The notes under the pieces: generated by a model
Told to the model about the DNA's origin: nothing
What the model saw: the letters and a program-made list of their open reading frames with translations, nothing else
Database searches by the model: none
In this document: positions 5,376-6,034 of the stretch, piece by piece
Layout of the letters: each line of letters starts with the position of its first letter
How positions within the stretch are numbered: the first letter of the stretch is position 1
From: JAKORR01 sp964608495
Lineage (GTDB): Bacteria > Armatimonadota > Zipacnadia > Zipacnadales > FEN-943
Direction: 5' to 3'
DNA length: 6,034 bases
Assembly: GCA_964608495.1 (NCBI GenBank)
Contig: CAZSOQ010000285.1
Span: forward strand, 1-6,034
Position numbers and translations under genes: made by a program

Positions 5376-6034
5376 GTGCACCACTTCGCCGTGGTTGCCG
5401 CGCTGCTCGGCCTCGCGCTTGTGGCTTCAGCCCAGCAGTTGCCGCCCTTCCGCGACCTGCCGCTGCCGGACCCCATGCCGACGGTGCCGGCGCCCGAGTT
5501 CACGCCCCCCGTGGCGGACGCGCCCGCTGCCCCCGAGGCACCGGCCATCTACAGCCACACCAGCACCGCGCGCTCGGACGAGTCCCTCCTGCTCACCGGC
5601 GCCGGGCTGGGCGACGACGTCTTCCTGTGGGGCCTCGACACCCGCCAGGACCACGGCGCGCGCCTCGCGGCCTCCGTCAAGCGCTCCCGCGAAGACCTGG
5701 CCTTCGTCACCGTGGACCAGCGCGCCCAGGACGGCCTCTACCTGCTGTGGCCGGGCAAGGGCGACGCCTTCGGCGAGCCGGTGCGCATCAATGCTCCCGA
5801 GCTGTGGTGGTGCACGCCCGACCGCGTCGAGACAGGCGCCTCGGTGGGCGTCTATGGCCGCAATCTGGCCTGTCTCCCCGACGGCGTCGAGGCCTACGTC
5901 TTCCTGATCCAGCCGGGCGCGCAGGCCGTACCAGATCACCACGTCCTTGAGCGGCTGGCGTTTGTAGTAGGGCGTGCCCGTGGTGTTGACCACGCAGATG
6001 ACCTGGGTGTTGTCGGCCAGGTAGTCCACGGTCT
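5376..6034 (+). CDS. Secreted protein with IPT/TIG-like beta-rich region; 3' part disrupted or cut
   Basis: Starts at GTG 5376 and is open to the window edge (219 codons). Residues 1-19 are a Sec signal peptide (hydrophobic AVVAALLGLALVASA, cut before QQ). A Pro/Ala-rich linker follows (about 22-55). The next part is beta-rich with repeated turns: SLLLTGAGLGDDVFLWG (about 70-86), then NAPELWWCTPDRVETG and VGVYGRNLACLPDG (about 141-172). The phrase 'xGxxVxVxGRNLA' resembles IPT/TIG-type domains that precede pectate-lyase-like beta-helices in secreted proteins of Planctomycetota/Armatimonadota; that is recollection of family style, not a search result. Coding character is good up to YVFLIQPGA (ending about 5921). 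Beyond that the frame stays open but codon use collapses (20 of 37 codons end in G/C, against 33 of 37 just before), so the tail is probably not this protein. It follows the esterase and is likely exported with it. Confidence 0.7.
   Translation, partial: MHHFAVVAALLGLALVASAQQLPPFRDLPLPDPMPTVPAPEFTPPVADAPAAPEAPAIYSHTSTARSDESLLLTGAGLGDDVFLWGLDTRQDHGARLAASVKRSREDLAFVTVDQRAQDGLYLLWPGKGDAFGEPVRINAPELWWCTPDRVETGASVGVYGRNLACLPDGVEAYVFLIQPGAQAVPDHHVLERLAFVVGRARGVDHADDLGVVGQVVHG
5922..6034 (-). CDS. Fragment of an unidentified coding sequence on the opposite strand
   Basis: Read on the minus strand from the edge, about 37 codons encode TVDYLADNTQVICVV, then NTTGTPYYKRQPLKDVV and IWYGL. Thirty-six of 37 codons end in G or C, the pattern of the real genes in this window, and the peptide has a natural alternation of beta-like segments. 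Past about 5922 the same frame stays open to 5427 but runs antisense to the well-supported secreted protein, so only this terminal piece is credible. It has no start or stop of its own. It is either the middle of another gene joined here by an inversion, or an inverted piece from the same gene or a neighbour. I do not recognise the protein. Confidence 0.5.

Noticed and set aside
4109..5548. A 479-codon open frame on the minus strand
   Set aside because: It is antisense to the secreted esterase, whose catalytic motifs are clear. The Ala/Gly/Val-rich product has no recognisable motif.
5427..5921. Extension of the terminal minus-strand coding fragment leftwards to the stop at 5427
   Set aside because: In this part the plus strand has a signal peptide, a Shine-Dalgarno sequence and strong coding bias, so the minus reading is a shadow. 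Only 5922-6034 looks real on the minus strand.
1..6034. CRISPR array, tRNA/rRNA, insertion sequence, phage or defence genes
   Set aside because: No regularly spaced repeats, RNA-gene signatures, transposase motifs or terminal inverted repeats were seen on either strand.

Overview
This window is about 6 kb of very GC-rich bacterial DNA (roughly 70% G+C by eye, third codon positions close to 90% G/C). Codon bias, Shine-Dalgarno sequences, a Sec-type secreted esterase and a ThuA-like protein fit a free-living, polymer-degrading bacterium of the Planctomycetota/Armatimonadota type. That placement is inference; there is no marker gene to fix it. Both window edges cut through coding sequence.

Layout. 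The left half is coded on the minus strand. Read in the direction of transcription it holds a ThuA-like protein (3236 to 2565), a 207-bp gap with a plausible promoter, a 640-residue protein of unknown function (2357 to 435) and, 5 bp further on, the N-terminal 143 codons of diaminopimelate epimerase dapF (429 to 1, cut by the edge). The right half is coded on the plus strand: a secreted alpha/beta hydrolase of the acetyl-xylan-esterase/dienelactone-hydrolase kind (3506-5323), then a second secreted protein starting at GTG 5376 with IPT/TIG-like beta-rich sequence. The two halves are divergent around a 269-bp region (3237-3505) that holds a 17-bp perfect palindrome next to the ThuA Shine-Dalgarno sequence and a small AT-rich promoter-like island.

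How the genes may work together. The ThuA-like protein, the secreted esterase and the second secreted protein suggest a carbohydrate-scavenging locus. The unknown protein and dapF look co-transcribed and are probably a separate unit.

The two most notable observations are these. (1) The last ~113 bp (about 5922-6034) stop looking like plus-strand coding and look strongly like minus-strand coding, with 36 of 37 codons ending in G or C against 20 of 37 on the plus strand. This marks an inversion breakpoint or an assembly chimera inside the second secreted gene. (2) The 640-residue protein belongs to no family I can name with confidence. It has a GQ...K...HDTDY arrangement and a C-terminal coiled coil that loosely recall the bacillithiol synthase BshC fold, which makes it the best candidate here for an undescribed enzyme. 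I see no CRISPR array, RNA gene, transposase or defence system.
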